A stretch of 64,000 nucleotides of DNA from Algoriella xinjiangensis (GCF_900115015.1 NZ_FOUZ01000010.1:62001-126000), one strand, 5' to 3'; shown: positions 1 to 9,420, numbered from the stretch's first letter. The notes: generated from the letters alone by a model not told the origin. Made by a program: numbers and translations.

Positions 1-200
1 ATTTCACCTTCTTTTTCTGCCAAAAAATAACGCGCAGCTGCATCTTTAAAAACAGGATTTTTAGAAACGTCTAATGTTTCTTTTTCCTCATTAATAAAGG
101 GCGGAACGTAATATTGATTATCCTTATATAAGTTCATCGGAAACTTTATGAAAGCCTCCAAATCATGCTTCGATTTTACTTCTTTAATATGAATACTCAT
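1..200 (-). CDS. GNAT-like (YghO-type) protein, N-terminal part
   Basis: The reverse strand reads open from an ATG at 200 to the window edge (66 codons), so only the N-terminus is present. The translation begins MSIHIKEVKSK and contains a KFPMNLYKDNQYYVPP segment. That opening is typical, as I recall, of a roughly 370-residue Bacteroidota GNAT/YghO-like family whose substrate is unknown. A perfect TACATTTG -7 element ends only seven bases upstream of the ATG, so the transcript may be nearly leaderless. The family call rests on this short N-terminus and is moderate; the coding call is strong. Confidence 0.6.
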   Translation of the reverse strand, partial: MSIHIKEVKSKHDLEAFIKFPMNLYKDNQYYVPPFINEEKETLDVSKNPVFKDAAARYFLAEKEGE

Positions 201-206
201 AGCCTG

Positions 207-214
207 CAAATGTA
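207..214 (-). promoter_or_regulatory. -7 promoter element for the partial GNAT-like gene
   Basis: On the reverse strand this is TACATTTG, an exact match to the Bacteroidota -7 consensus TAnnTTTG. No clear TTG lies 17-23 bases upstream. The expected start point falls at or next to the ATG at 200. Confidence 0.45.
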
Positions 215-296
215 CTAAGTTTTGCAATTTTAACGGAATATTTTTAAACAAAAATGTCAGTTTTTTTGTTTTTTTTTAATGATAAAAGACAGATAA

Positions 297-328
297 CTGA
301 CAATAATTTAACTATTCGTGTATTTTTG
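297..328 (+). promoter_or_regulatory. Candidate promoter of the YugP-like protease gene
   Basis: TATTTTTG at 321-328 matches TAnnTTTG exactly. A CTG at 297-299 sits 21 bases upstream in the place of the -33 TTG. The expected leader is about 70 bases and A/T-rich. Confidence 0.4.
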
Positions 329-405
329 TCTTAAATAAGTTATTGGAATACTTTTTGAAATTCTACTAATAACAAAAAAATAATAAATTAAAACTTACAT
401 ATAAA

Positions 406-1095
406 ATGACAGGATATTACATAATTATTGGTCTATTCATGCTAATTAGTTGGTTTGTTGGTAACAAACTGAAAAGTAAATTTAGGCATTATTCTAAAGT
501 ATTTTTAGCGAATGGAATGAGTGGTAGAGAAATTGCAGAAAAAATGCTTGCCGATAACGGAATACATGATGTGCAGGTTATTTCTACACCAGGACAATTA
601 ACGGATCATTATAATCCGGGAGATAAAACCGTTAATCTATCCGAAGTTGTTTACAACGAAAGAAATGCTGCGGCGGCGGCTGTTGCAGCTCACGAGGTTG
701 GGCACGCAGTACAACATGCGGTTGGTTATAATATGTTGCAATTTCGATCAAAAATGGTTCCGATGGTTAGTTTAGCATCGCGATTAAATCAATGGATTTT
801 GATGCTAGGTTTAATTGTAATGGCTTCATCTAAAAATGCAACTTTATTGTGGATCGGAATTTTCTTATTTGCGGTTACAACTGCTTTTGCTTTTATAACT
901 TTACCCGTAGAATACGATGCATCTAACAGAGCATTGGCGTGGTTAAAAGGAAGCAACATGGTTTTACCGAATGAATATGACGGCGCAAAAGACTCGTTAA
1001 AATGGGCAGCACGTACTTATGTTGTTGCAGCAATTGGATCTTTAGCACAATTACTTTATTTTGTAATGATGGCTTTAGGTGGACGAAAAGAATAG
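406..1095 (+). CDS. YugP-type membrane zinc metallopeptidase
   Basis: A 229-residue integral membrane protease-like protein. A helix at residues 3-20 anchors it. Residues 96-100 are HEVGH, the zinc-binding HExxH motif, set in an Ala-rich helix (AAAVAAHEVGHAVQHA). Two hydrophobic segments at about 130-165 and one near the C-terminus complete the fold of the Zn_peptidase_2/YugP family, whose usual length is about 225-230 residues, so it looks complete. The substrate is unknown. It is a single gene: the minus-strand GNAT-like gene lies upstream and a bidirectional terminator follows. The ATG at 406 is preceded by an A-rich stretch without a Shine-Dalgarno sequence. Confidence 0.9.
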   Translation: MTGYYIIIGLFMLISWFVGNKLKSKFRHYSKVFLANGMSGREIAEKMLADNGIHDVQVISTPGQLTDHYNPGDKTVNLSEVVYNERNAAAAAVAAHEVGHAVQHAVGYNMLQFRSKMVPMVSLASRLNQWILMLGLIVMASSKNATLLWIGIFLFAVTTAFAFITLPVEYDASNRALAWLKGSNMVLPNEYDGAKDSLKWAARTYVVAAIGSLAQLLYFVMMALGGRKE

Positions 1096-1117
1096 TAATC
1101 CAACTAAATATAAAATC

Positions 1118-1151
1118 AAAAAAAGGAAGTCAAAATTGACTTCCTTTTTTT
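1118..1151. terminator. Bidirectional terminator
   Basis: GGAAGTCAA and TTGACTTCC form a nine-pair stem around an AA loop, with an A-run before and a T-run after. It closes the protease gene on the plus strand and the acyl-CoA synthetase gene on the minus strand. Confidence 0.85.
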
Positions 1152-1158
1152 ATGTAAA

Positions 1159-2934
1159 TTATTTTTTATCGTATAATTTCTTGTATAAATCTTGGTATTT
1201 AGCCAATACATTTTTACGTTTTAATTTTAACGTCGGCGTTAATAAACCATCATCAATTGTCCATTCATCAGGTGTTAATTCAAATTTCTTGATTTGCTCC
1301 CAATGTCCAAGTCCTTGATTCATTTTATCAATTTCTCTTCCGATAATATCTAAAATTTGAGGCTCTTTTATCAACTCGCTATTTGAAGCTGGTTCTGGAA
1401 CATTTTTAATTTTCAAATAATCTTTCAGTACTTGAAAATTAGGTTGAATGATTGCGCAAGGCATCTTCTCTCCTTCTCCAACCACCATAACTTGCTCTAT
1501 AAAACGAGATTGTTTAAATTTATTTTCAATTACTTGCGGCGCAATATATTTACCTCCAGAAGTTTTGAACATTTCTTTTTTACGATCCGTAATTTTTAAT
1601 AAACCACGTTCTAAAACACCAATATCACCCGTTCTAAAATAACCATCTGGCGTAAAAGCTTCAGCCGTTTTTTCTGGATCTTTGTAATAACCAGTTGTTA
1701 CATTTGGTCCTTTTACTAAGATTTCGCCATCTTCAGCAATTTTTACTTCAACACCTTTTAATGGCGCACCAACAGTTCCAATTCCAAAACCATCTTTTTT
1801 CATGCAGTTAACCGAAATTACTGGTGAAGTTTCTGTTAATCCATATCCTTCTAAAATTGGAATTCCTGCTCCCCAAAAAATATGATTTAATCGTGCCGCT
1901 AATGGTGCTGAACCAGAAACCATACAAACTAAATTTCCACCAACACCTTCTTTCCATTTACTAAAAACCAATTTTGAAGCAATTGCATGTTTCAATGAAA
2001 ATAAACCACCTTTTGGATTATACGGATCATAATCTTCTACAAGACTAAGCGCCCACATAAAAATTTTGGTTTTCATACCGCCAGCCGAAGCCCCAGTATT
2101 GTATATTTTGTCGTAAACTTTTTCTACTAAACGCGGAACAACCGTCATTACATGCGGTTTTACTTCCTTCATATTGTCACCAAGTTTATCAATGCTTTCG
2201 GCATACCAAATACCGATGCTTAGATGTTGATACAAATAAATCAACATACGTTCGAAAACATGGTTTATTGGTAAAAAACTTAAAGCGATGGCGTGAGAAG
2301 GAAAATCTGGAATACGATCGACAGACATTAATACATCTGAAACAATATTTTCGTGCGTTAAAACAACACCTTTAGGACGACCAGTTGTACCAGAAGTATA
2401 AATAAGCGTCGCCATATCACTCGGTTTTATAATATCTTTTATATTATCTACTTCGTGTTGAGTCGAATTATCTTCTCCTAAATCTAAGATTTCTTTGTAG
2501 TTTGGAACACCTTGAATTTCATCGAAACTATAAATTCCGACCAATGTTTCTACCTTATCTTTTACAGCAAAAACTGTATCATATAAACCTTTATCGGAAA
2601 CGATAATAAATTTACATTCTGCATTATTTAGTATATAATCAAAATCTTCTTCGGATAATGTTGGATAAAGTGGTACACTAATAGCGCCTACTTGTTGAAT
2701 ACCAATGTCGCAAATATTCCATTCAGTTCGATTTGAAGAAGTAACAATTGCAATTTTATCTTGTGGCTTGATTCCTAATTTTAATAATCCTCGACTAAAT
2801 GCATTAGCCATACCAACGTATTCTTGAGTTGAAGTTTTAACCCAAGTGCCGTTTACTTTAGACACCAATGCATCTTCTCGAGGATTAGTTTGTAATTGAT
2901 TTTGAGGAAAATCAAATAAACGTTTTATTTCCAT
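1159..2934 (-). CDS. Long-chain fatty acid-CoA ligase (FadD-type)
   Basis: A 591-residue AMP-forming acyl-CoA synthetase that activates fatty acids to acyl-CoA with ATP. The adenylation P-loop YTSGTTGRPKG is at about residues 179-189, the GYGLTETSP motif lies in the middle, and the C-terminal hinge/lid carries DRKKEMFKTSGGKY, including the region of the catalytic lysine. The length and the Lys-rich C-terminus fit the long-chain Bacteroidota group (often about 590-600 residues). It has no signal peptide and is probably peripheral to the inner membrane. It is transcribed alone, with a good promoter upstream and a shared terminator downstream. Chain-length preference cannot be read from the sequence. 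Confidence 0.92.
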   Translation of the reverse strand: MEIKRLFDFPQNQLQTNPREDALVSKVNGTWVKTSTQEYVGMANAFSRGLLKLGIKPQDKIAIVTSSNRTEWNICDIGIQQVGAISVPLYPTLSEEDFDYILNNAECKFIIVSDKGLYDTVFAVKDKVETLVGIYSFDEIQGVPNYKEILDLGEDNSTQHEVDNIKDIIKPSDMATLIYTSGTTGRPKGVVLTHENIVSDVLMSVDRIPDFPSHAIALSFLPINHVFERMLIYLYQHLSIGIWYAESIDKLGDNMKEVKPHVMTVVPRLVEKVYDKIYNTGASAGGMKTKIFMWALSLVEDYDPYNPKGGLFSLKHAIASKLVFSKWKEGVGGNLVCMVSGSAPLAARLNHIFWGAGIPILEGYGLTETSPVISVNCMKKDGFGIGTVGAPLKGVEVKIAEDGEILVKGPNVTTGYYKDPEKTAEAFTPDGYFRTGDIGVLERGLLKITDRKKEMFKTSGGKYIAPQVIENKFKQSRFIEQVMVVGEGEKMPCAIIQPNFQVLKDYLKIKNVPEPASNSELIKEPQILDIIGREIDKMNQGLGHWEQIKKFELTPDEWTIDDGLLTPTLKLKRKNVLAKYQDLYKKLYDKK

Positions 2935-2957
2935 GGTTTTGAATAATTTCGTTGCTG

Positions 2958-2987
2958 CAAAATATAAAAAATAAATTTATAATGCAA
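2958..2987 (-). promoter_or_regulatory. Promoter of the acyl-CoA ligase gene
   Basis: The reverse strand has TTG (2985-2987), an 18-base spacer, then TATATTTTG (2958-2966). This is close to TTG-N17-23-TAnnTTTG and lies about 25 bases upstream of the start codon. Confidence 0.5.
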
Positions 2988-3002
2988 GCATAAAAAATTA
3001 TT

Positions 3003-3023
3003 TTAGTGTAAATCCTACACTAA
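3003..3023. promoter_or_regulatory. Perfect 8+8 palindrome upstream of the acyl-CoA ligase promoter
   Basis: TTAGTGTA and TACACTAA flank the five bases AATCC. It lies 15 bases upstream of the -33 element of the ligase gene and 31 bases beyond the end of the small acidic gene. It could be an operator for fatty-acid regulation, or a weak terminator of the MATE operon, since the T-run on the minus strand is poor. Confidence 0.4.
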
Positions 3024-3054
3024 TAAAAACTATGGTGTTTTATTCAAAAAAGAA

Positions 3055-3291
3055 TTACTCTTCTTCTCCTAATTGTGCCATTTCTTGATCGTAGAAATCT
3101 AATGCATCTTCTATTAAATTTGCGATTTCTGTATTAAATTCTTCGTTATCTTCTTCTTCAGAAATATCTTCAAACCATTCAATATCGTCTGTTTCTACGT
3201 CTAATAAAAAACGAGGATATTCTGTGTGTAAAATAAAGATTTTCTCTGGCATTGCAGAGTTATCTGCTAATAAAAATTTTGGTAATTCCAT
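3055..3291 (-). CDS. Small acidic conserved hypothetical protein
   Basis: A 78-residue, strongly acidic protein with Asp/Glu-rich tracts (DDIEWFED, SEEEDNEE) and no membrane segment or signal peptide. It starts two bases after the stop of the MATE exporter, so the two are almost certainly co-transcribed and possibly translationally coupled. I do not recognise a named domain. The N-terminus MELPKFLLADNSAMPE reads like a folded globular domain, not low complexity. Its role is unknown; the context only says it is made together with the exporter. Confidence 0.75.
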   Translation of the reverse strand: MELPKFLLADNSAMPEKIFILHTEYPRFLLDVETDDIEWFEDISEEEDNEEFNTEIANLIEDALDFYDQEMAQLGEEE

Positions 3292-3293
3292 TT

Positions 3294-4739
3294 CTATATG
3301 TTTTTTAATTTATCTTCTAAAATTATATCCGATTGCGGATTTTCTCTAATTAATTTTTTCGTTTGTTGATTGTATCTAATCAGCAAAAATATTGCCGAAG
3401 CTGTTAATCCTATTCCTAAACCAATCCACATTCCGAATGCGCGCATTTCGAAAACTAAAGCCAATGTTACACCAATTGGAATGGCGATTAACCAATATGA
3501 AATAAAGGTTAGGATAGATGGAATTTTAACATCCGTCATTCCTCTCAATGCGCCTAATAATACCAGTTGTATACCATCTGACATTTGAAAAAATGAGGCA
3601 ATGATTAATAATTGTGCCGAAAGATTTATAACGTCTTGATTGTCTAAATAAATAGTTGGTAATTGATAACGGAATGTGATAAATAATATTCCACACAAAA
3701 TCATAAATGCCGTTACCATCATAATACACGACCAACCAGCTTCTCGTAATGTTTTATAATCTCTTAAACCTAATTGATTTCCGATTCTTACAGTTGCTGC
3801 AACACCAATTCCTGTACACATCATAAACGTTGTAGAAGCTAAATTAATGGCAATTTGATGCGCTGCTAAATTAACTTTTGCTAATTCTTGATCTGCAATA
3901 GAATTTGTAAATGTATACCCACAAACAAAGGCTGCCAAAGAAAAAGCACTCATTTCGAAGAATGAAGTTAAAGCAGTTGGAATTCCGATACTTGTTATTT
4001 TTTTGAAAATTAATTTCTGAAAATTCTTGAACTGAACTTTTTCTAAAACTGATCTAGTTTTCTTAAAATTCCATAATACAATTACCAAGAAAATCATCAT
4101 TACCAAACGAGCAACAAATGTTCCCCAAGCCGCACCAGCAACTTCTAAACGAGGAAATCCCCAGTTTCCATAAATCCAACCATAATTTAGTGTAATATTG
4201 ATCACATTACTCAAAACTGTTGCAATTGTAACTGGAATTGTAAGCGATAAACCTTCTGATAATTGACGAAATGATTGAAAAATCATTAACGGAATCATAG
4301 AAAACGTCATAATTGTTAAATATGGAATACATTTTTCGACAACATCTGCTGGTTGTCCCATATAAAACATCAAAGGTTTTAGAAATGTAATCAACAAAAA
4401 TAAACCGATAGATAATGTAATATTTAACACCAAACTATGCGAAAAATAAGTTGCCGCCATTGTTTTGTTTCCTTTCGAATCTTCTGCAGCAATCAAAGGT
4501 GAAAGTGCAAAACTAAATCCAAATGCGAAAACTAAAATTGCAAAAAATAACGAGTTTCCCAAAGAAGCAGCTGCTAATGAGGTTTTACCAAGTACATCGT
4601 CTTGTATATTATCATACTTTCCGCCTAAACCACCAACCATAATATTATCTATAATGTTGACAGAAATCTGTCCCATTTGGGTAATCATTACGGGTAATGC
4701 TAATACTATATTTCGTCTTAAATGTTCTCTTATTTCCAA
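3294..4739 (-). CDS. MATE family multidrug exporter
   Basis: A 481-residue inner-membrane protein with about twelve hydrophobic helices in two similar halves, as expected for MATE cation-drug antiporters (NorM/DinF type; usual length 440-490). The N-terminus LRRNIVLALPVMITQMGQ and the SFRQLSEGLS motif between helices are characteristic. It exports drugs or metabolites using an Na+ or H+ gradient; the substrate is unknown. It is the first gene of a two-gene unit with the small acidic protein. Confidence 0.92.
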   Translation of the reverse strand: MEIREHLRRNIVLALPVMITQMGQISVNIIDNIMVGGLGGKYDNIQDDVLGKTSLAAASLGNSLFFAILVFAFGFSFALSPLIAAEDSKGNKTMAATYFSHSLVLNITLSIGLFLLITFLKPLMFYMGQPADVVEKCIPYLTIMTFSMIPLMIFQSFRQLSEGLSLTIPVTIATVLSNVINITLNYGWIYGNWGFPRLEVAGAAWGTFVARLVMMIFLVIVLWNFKKTRSVLEKVQFKNFQKLIFKKITSIGIPTALTSFFEMSAFSLAAFVCGYTFTNSIADQELAKVNLAAHQIAINLASTTFMMCTGIGVAATVRIGNQLGLRDYKTLREAGWSCIMMVTAFMILCGILFITFRYQLPTIYLDNQDVINLSAQLLIIASFFQMSDGIQLVLLGALRGMTDVKIPSILTFISYWLIAIPIGVTLALVFEMRAFGMWIGLGIGLTASAIFLLIRYNQQTKKLIRENPQSDIILEDKLKNI

Positions 4740-4887
4740 TTCTCAAAATTTTACAAATGCAAAAATACATCAAATGTTTTGCATCTACATTTAGAAACTG
4801 TAAAGGAATTTTTATTTCCTAAAATTCTATTTTATTTTTATCCTTATCCTTATCTTGCATCAATAACCACATTAGAAAATTTAATAT

Positions 4888-5853
4888 ATGACTTTACAAG
4901 AGTTTAAAAATAGTTTAGATTTACCTTTGATTACATCGCCAATGTTTTTGGTTTCTCGTACTGAATTAGTTGTAGAAGCATGTAAAAATGGTGTTTGTGG
5001 AACTTTTCCTTCTTTAAATGGACGAAAAGTTGAAGATTTTGAACAAATGCTAATTGATATTACAACACAGTTAAATCAATTTGAACAAGAAACTGGAAAA
5101 AAAGCTGCTCCGTTTGGAGTAAATCTTATTGTAAATCGTACAAATCCTCGTTTAGAAACCGATTTGGCTTTATGCATAAAATATAAAGTGCCCGTAATTA
5201 TTACGTCTTTGGGCGCTGTAAAAGAGTTGGTAGATGCCGTGCATAGTTATGGTGGTTTGGTTTTTCATGATGTGATTAAAAAACGTCATGCCGAAAAAGC
5301 AGCCGAAGCTGGAGTTGATGGAATTATTGCTGTTGCTGCAGGGGCTGGTGGACATGCCGGTACTGCAAATCCTTTTGCTTTGATTGATGAAATTCGTACT
5401 TTTTATAACGGTTGTTTAATTTTAGCTGGCGCAATGAATAACGGAAACGATATTTTAGCAGCCGAAACAATGGGTGCAGATTTTGCCTACATCGGAACAC
5501 GATTTATCGCAACAAAAGAAGGTTCTGCGGAGCAAGATTACAAAGAAATGTTGGTTGATTCTACTTTTGAAGATGTTGTTTATACAGATGGTATTTCAGG
5601 TGTTAACGCTAACTTTTTAAAACCAAGTATCATTCATTCTGGAATTGATTTGAATGAGAAAAAAGAAGAAGATTTTGCAGAATTAATTGGAGATGAAGGA
5701 CACAAAGCTTGGAAAGATATTTGGTCTGCAGGGCATGGTGTTTCTGGTATTCATGACATTCCGACAACAGCAGAATTAATTACACGCATGAAAAATGAAT
5801 ATAAAACTGCATTAGAAAAACATGTGCAGCTCTTAAATAATTTGAAATTTTAA
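4888..5853 (+). CDS. Nitronate monooxygenase (NPD/FMN family)
   Basis: A 321-residue TIM-barrel flavoprotein of the 2-nitropropane dioxygenase/nitronate monooxygenase family. The phosphate-binding motif AAGAGGHAGT and the following TRFIATKEGSAEQDYK strand are visible, and the N-terminal PLITSPMFLVS matches the first barrel strand. It oxidises nitronates or related compounds with FMN; some family members are enoyl reductases, so the substrate is open. It is cytoplasmic. The thioesterase gene follows eight bases after the stop, so the two form an operon, which hints at acyl or fatty-acid metabolism. Confidence 0.85.
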   Translation: MTLQEFKNSLDLPLITSPMFLVSRTELVVEACKNGVCGTFPSLNGRKVEDFEQMLIDITTQLNQFEQETGKKAAPFGVNLIVNRTNPRLETDLALCIKYKVPVIITSLGAVKELVDAVHSYGGLVFHDVIKKRHAEKAAEAGVDGIIAVAAGAGGHAGTANPFALIDEIRTFYNGCLILAGAMNNGNDILAAETMGADFAYIGTRFIATKEGSAEQDYKEMLVDSTFEDVVYTDGISGVNANFLKPSIIHSGIDLNEKKEEDFAELIGDEGHKAWKDIWSAGHGVSGIHDIPTTAELITRMKNEYKTALEKHVQLLNNLKF

Positions 5854-5861
5854 TCAAATAA

Positions 5862-6725
5862 ATGAAAACAACACAAGAACTAATTGACCTCATTACGTTA
5901 AGAAAATTAGAGGAAAATTTATTCGAAGGAGAAAGTTCTTTTATGGGAAGTCCAAACGTTTTTGGAGGACAAGTTGTAAGTCAAGCTTTACATGCGGCTT
6001 ATCAAACCGTACCTACAGATCGTTTTTGTCATTCGCTACATTCTTACTTTATTTTACCTGGAGATTTAGAACAACCGATACTATACGATGTTGCAAATTT
6101 GCGCGATGGCGGAAGTTTTAGCACACGTGTTGTAACTGCAAAGCAAAATAATGTACCGATTTTTGTGATGGCTGCTTCTTTTCAATTGAAACAAGAAGGT
6201 TACGAGCATCAAGAAAAAATGCCAATTGTAACGCCTCCAGAAGAATTAATGAGTTGGAATGATGTTGCAGAACAATTTGGATCTGTTTTACCAAAATCAA
6301 TTATGCGTTTTGTTTTAGCCGAACGTCCACTTGATTTCAAGCCTGTCGAATTTGTTAATCCTTTTGAGAAAAAAGATTATGAAAACTTCAGTAATGTTTG
6401 GTTAACTTTTAATGATGTTCCCGATAATTTACCTTTGCCGATTATTCAACAATTAATTGCTTATAGCTCTGATTATAACTTGTTATCAACTGCCATTAAA
6501 CCACACGCCTCAAAAGCACATTTTGGTAATACGCAAATGGCAAGTTTAGATCATTCAATTTGGTTTCATAGAACGCCAAATTTACACGATTGGATTTTGG
6601 TTAATGTAGAATCGCCAAGTGCAAATGACACAAGAGGATTTACAAGAGGAAATTTATTTAATCGCTGTGGTGAAATGATTTGTAGCGTAGCACAAGAAGG
6701 TTTAATAAGACCAATTGTAAAATAA
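5862..6725 (+). CDS. tesB: Acyl-CoA thioesterase II
   Basis: A 287-residue double hot-dog thioesterase that hydrolyses acyl-CoA to free acid and CoA. Its length and numbering closely follow E. coli TesB. Asp204 (YSSDYN) and Gln278 (VAQEG) sit at the recalled positions of the catalytic triad, while position 228 is Ser where E. coli has Thr, a conservative change. The GSPNVFGGQV motif at residues 29-38 and the HSLHSYFILPGD strand mark the first hot dog. It is translated from an ATG eight bases after the nitronate monooxygenase stop. Confidence 0.92.
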   Translation: MKTTQELIDLITLRKLEENLFEGESSFMGSPNVFGGQVVSQALHAAYQTVPTDRFCHSLHSYFILPGDLEQPILYDVANLRDGGSFSTRVVTAKQNNVPIFVMAASFQLKQEGYEHQEKMPIVTPPEELMSWNDVAEQFGSVLPKSIMRFVLAERPLDFKPVEFVNPFEKKDYENFSNVWLTFNDVPDNLPLPIIQQLIAYSSDYNLLSTAIKPHASKAHFGNTQMASLDHSIWFHRTPNLHDWILVNVESPSANDTRGFTRGNLFNRCGEMICSVAQEGLIRPIVK

Positions 6726-6750
6726 ATAACACTCAATCATTTTAAAATAC

Positions 6751-6786
6751 AAAAAAAGGATAGCCCGAAACGGTTATCCTTTTTTA
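6751..6786. terminator. Bidirectional terminator between tesB and the first efflux operon
   Basis: AGGATAGCC and GGTTATCCT form a nine-pair stem with one G-T wobble around CGAAAC, flanked by A- and T-runs. Confidence 0.85.
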
Positions 6787-6791
6787 TTAAA

Positions 6792-8363
6792 TTATGTTGT
6801 GTATTTATGCGAAATAAAAAATCTGTATAATTTGTAGATAATAATTGCAATAACGACTGTAAAACCTATTGCAAATAAAATTCTAAATATTTCAATATTA
6901 CTTATTAATAATGCTTGATTGGCTAATTTATCTTTTAATGTTCCGACGGTTAAACTGGTCGATTCATCACTTAAATGAGTGATACTATTTTTAGAAAATA
7001 AAGCTTCAAATTGATTTTGATATACCGAATTAGATTGATCAAAATTAGTTGTCATATAAAATTGATGTTTCGTTGTAAGATACAATAACCCATTTTGCAG
7101 AAGAGAATACCCTATTGTTGTTGTCCAAAAACGAATAGCTGTACCCGTTTGTAAAACACTTGCGTACACTTCTGGTTTTGCGGAACTAAGCATATACAAC
7201 ACCAAAGGTGTAAATAAAACGCCTTGTCCTACGCCTTCTAAAAATAATGCTGGTGTAACATATTCTACTTTAGTATCTGGAAGAAATATGTAACTAAAAT
7301 ATAACATACTTGACGATAAAATTATAAATCCTATCAAAAAAATAGTCAGAAAATCTACATTTCGTTTCACCATTTGGTAGGCGGAAAATAAACCCAATAT
7401 TGAACCCGCAACGTTAAAATATTGAATGTTTAACACATATTCCCACGGCCATTTCCAAACGACACTCATTACTTGGTAAATATTACTCATACTTGATCGT
7501 AAAAGATAAAACATGAAGAACATAATTACACCTGCTATTACTCTTTTCGATTTTAAAACTTCGAAATGATAAATTGGTCTTTTTGATGTCACTTGTTGCA
7601 GAATAAATAATCCTGCGCAGACAATACAAATGATGAATGCGCCTACGATGTAAGGCGATTCAAACCAATAATTTTTTTTCCCATAAACCAACACAAACGC
7701 ACCACTTGTTAATGTAATCATCATCAAAAAAACGCCTGGTAAATTAAGTTGATACAACGGTACTTTAGGAAACATCCTATTATGATTTAAAAAGAAAACA
7801 TAAATCAATAAAGCCACAACATGCAATACAATAATTGTATAAAGAATCATATTTTGATTATAGTTTTCTATGGCAAATTTTACGATAGACGTTGTAAACT
7901 TATCTCCCGTTAACATAAATCCATACAAAAATGAATATGTGATAAGTCGAGAATTTTTTCCTTTTATACTATGTATTAATATTGGATATAAAATACAACC
8001 TTCAAAAATTGCAATCGGACCTTGTATAATTCGCAAAACAAGAAGCAATTGGGTATTAATTGAAAGCGTCATGATAAATAAAATAACAATATTTAGCATC
8101 GTCATCAATAACAAATAATTTCGAATGTTGAAATAATGAAAAAATCGAATGTGCAAAAATAATCCGCACACAAACATGCCGTAACCTAACGAGAATAAAA
8201 ACTGAATATCATCAACCTCTAAATCTAAAAATGATGCTGTAAACGTACTGTTCATATTAAACATCATCAAAATCATTAAATGCGGCAAAAGGGCAATCAA
8301 TAAAACTGAAATAACAATATTATGTGGAACCCATTTGTTAAAAATAGAATTTGGAGTGTCCAC
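6792..8363 (-). CDS. DHA2-type MFS efflux pump (EmrB-like), copy 1
   Basis: A 523-residue inner-membrane transporter with about fourteen predicted helices, as in the DHA2 (EmrB/QacA) drug:H+ antiporters. It is the inner-membrane part of a TolC/EmrA/EmrB-type tripartite pump and is encoded four bases or fewer after the adaptor gene. Its closest relative in the window is the protein at 11169-12731, which shares the N-terminus NSIFNKWVP, long helices such as STFTASFLDLEVDD, and WPWEYVL. The substrate is unknown. The divergence between copies is spread along the protein, with extra changes in loops and near the C-terminus. Confidence 0.9.
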   Translation of the reverse strand: MDTPNSIFNKWVPHNIVISVLLIALLPHLMILMMFNMNSTFTASFLDLEVDDIQFLFSLGYGMFVCGLFLHIRFFHYFNIRNYLLLMTMLNIVILFIMTLSINTQLLLVLRIIQGPIAIFEGCILYPILIHSIKGKNSRLITYSFLYGFMLTGDKFTTSIVKFAIENYNQNMILYTIIVLHVVALLIYVFFLNHNRMFPKVPLYQLNLPGVFLMMITLTSGAFVLVYGKKNYWFESPYIVGAFIICIVCAGLFILQQVTSKRPIYHFEVLKSKRVIAGVIMFFMFYLLRSSMSNIYQVMSVVWKWPWEYVLNIQYFNVAGSILGLFSAYQMVKRNVDFLTIFLIGFIILSSSMLYFSYIFLPDTKVEYVTPALFLEGVGQGVLFTPLVLYMLSSAKPEVYASVLQTGTAIRFWTTTIGYSLLQNGLLYLTTKHQFYMTTNFDQSNSVYQNQFEALFSKNSITHLSDESTSLTVGTLKDKLANQALLISNIEIFRILFAIGFTVVIAIIIYKLYRFFISHKYTT

Positions 8364-8366
8364 AAT

Positions 8367-9416
8367 CTATTCGAGTTTTTCGGTTGAGATAGAAACATTC
8401 ATTCCTGTTCTTAATTTATCCAAATCTTTGGTATTTTTCAAAATGATTTTTACGGGAAAACGTTGCTCAATTTTTACAAAATTACCCGTTGCATTATCAG
8501 GTTTCACCAACGAAAATTCTGAACCTGAAGCTGGCGATAACGATTCTACTCGTCCAATAAATTTAATATCAGAATAAGCGTCTGCAACAATTTTAATATC
8601 TTTATTTACATCGATTTCGCCCAATTGTGTTTCTTTAAAATTAGCCACAATCCATTTTTCTTTCGATACAACTTGCACCAAAGCCTGCCCTTCTTTTATC
8701 AATTGACCAACTTGTATATTTTTTGTACCAACCCAACCATCATAAGGCGCAATAACGTATATATAAGACATGGTTAATTTTGCGTCATTCAGTTGTGCTT
8801 CGCGTTGTAAAATTTGTGTTTTGGCTGGCGCAACTTTTGTTTGCTCTGCATTTGTACCAATATTTACAGAAAGACGTTCTTGTTGCAACGCACTCAAACT
8901 TGCATTAGCTTGTTTATATTTTGCTTCAACTTCTTCAAATTGTTGCAAAGTCGCCGCATCTTCTTTTACTAAATTTCTGAATCGTACATAATCTTTTTCT
9001 GTTCGCCAAACCTCTATTTTAGCAGCTTCTATATTTGCATCAATTATATTTACATTGCTTGCTTTGGTATCAACCGCAGTTTCGTAAGTTGCAACAGATT
9101 GCGCTGTACTTTCTAAATTAGCTTCGGCAATGTCAACCTTATTTTTAAATTCGCGGTTATCAATCACAACTAACGTATCGCCTTTGTGCACAAATTGATT
9201 TTCCTCAAAATTGATTTTATCAATAAACCCTGAAACCTTACTTGAAACTGGCGTAATATACTGTCTTACCTGTGCATCGTTTGTGCTAACGTGCGAACTC
9301 GAAAAGAAATAAAACCAACACATTGTTCCGAATCCAATCAAAATAAAAATCCAAGCTAAAACAGATAGCGTTCTGTTCATTCTCATTTCACCTTTTGTCA
9401 CTTGCTTTGTCGCCAT
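8367..9416 (-). CDS. HlyD/EmrA membrane fusion protein, copy 1
   Basis: A 349-residue periplasmic adaptor anchored by one N-terminal helix (about residues 13-35). It contains a biotinyl-lipoyl-like half (GDTLVVIDNREF), a long alpha-hairpin, the second lipoyl half (APYDGWVGTKNIQVGQ) and a beta-barrel domain. I place the start at the ATG at 9416, because the paralogue begins MAKQLTKGEKRMNRT and this one then begins MATKQVTKGEMRMNRT. The upstream ATG at 9434 would overlap the TolC gene. It links the MFS pump to the outer-membrane channel. Confidence 0.9.
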   Translation of the reverse strand: MATKQVTKGEMRMNRTLSVLAWIFILIGFGTMCWFYFFSSSHVSTNDAQVRQYITPVSSKVSGFIDKINFEENQFVHKGDTLVVIDNREFKNKVDIAEANLESTAQSVATYETAVDTKASNVNIIDANIEAAKIEVWRTEKDYVRFRNLVKEDAATLQQFEEVEAKYKQANASLSALQQERLSVNIGTNAEQTKVAPAKTQILQREAQLNDAKLTMSYIYVIAPYDGWVGTKNIQVGQLIKEGQALVQVVSKEKWIVANFKETQLGEIDVNKDIKIVADAYSDIKFIGRVESLSPASGSEFSLVKPDNATGNFVKIEQRFPVKIILKNTKDLDKLRTGMNVSISTEKLE

Positions 9417-9420
9417 AATT

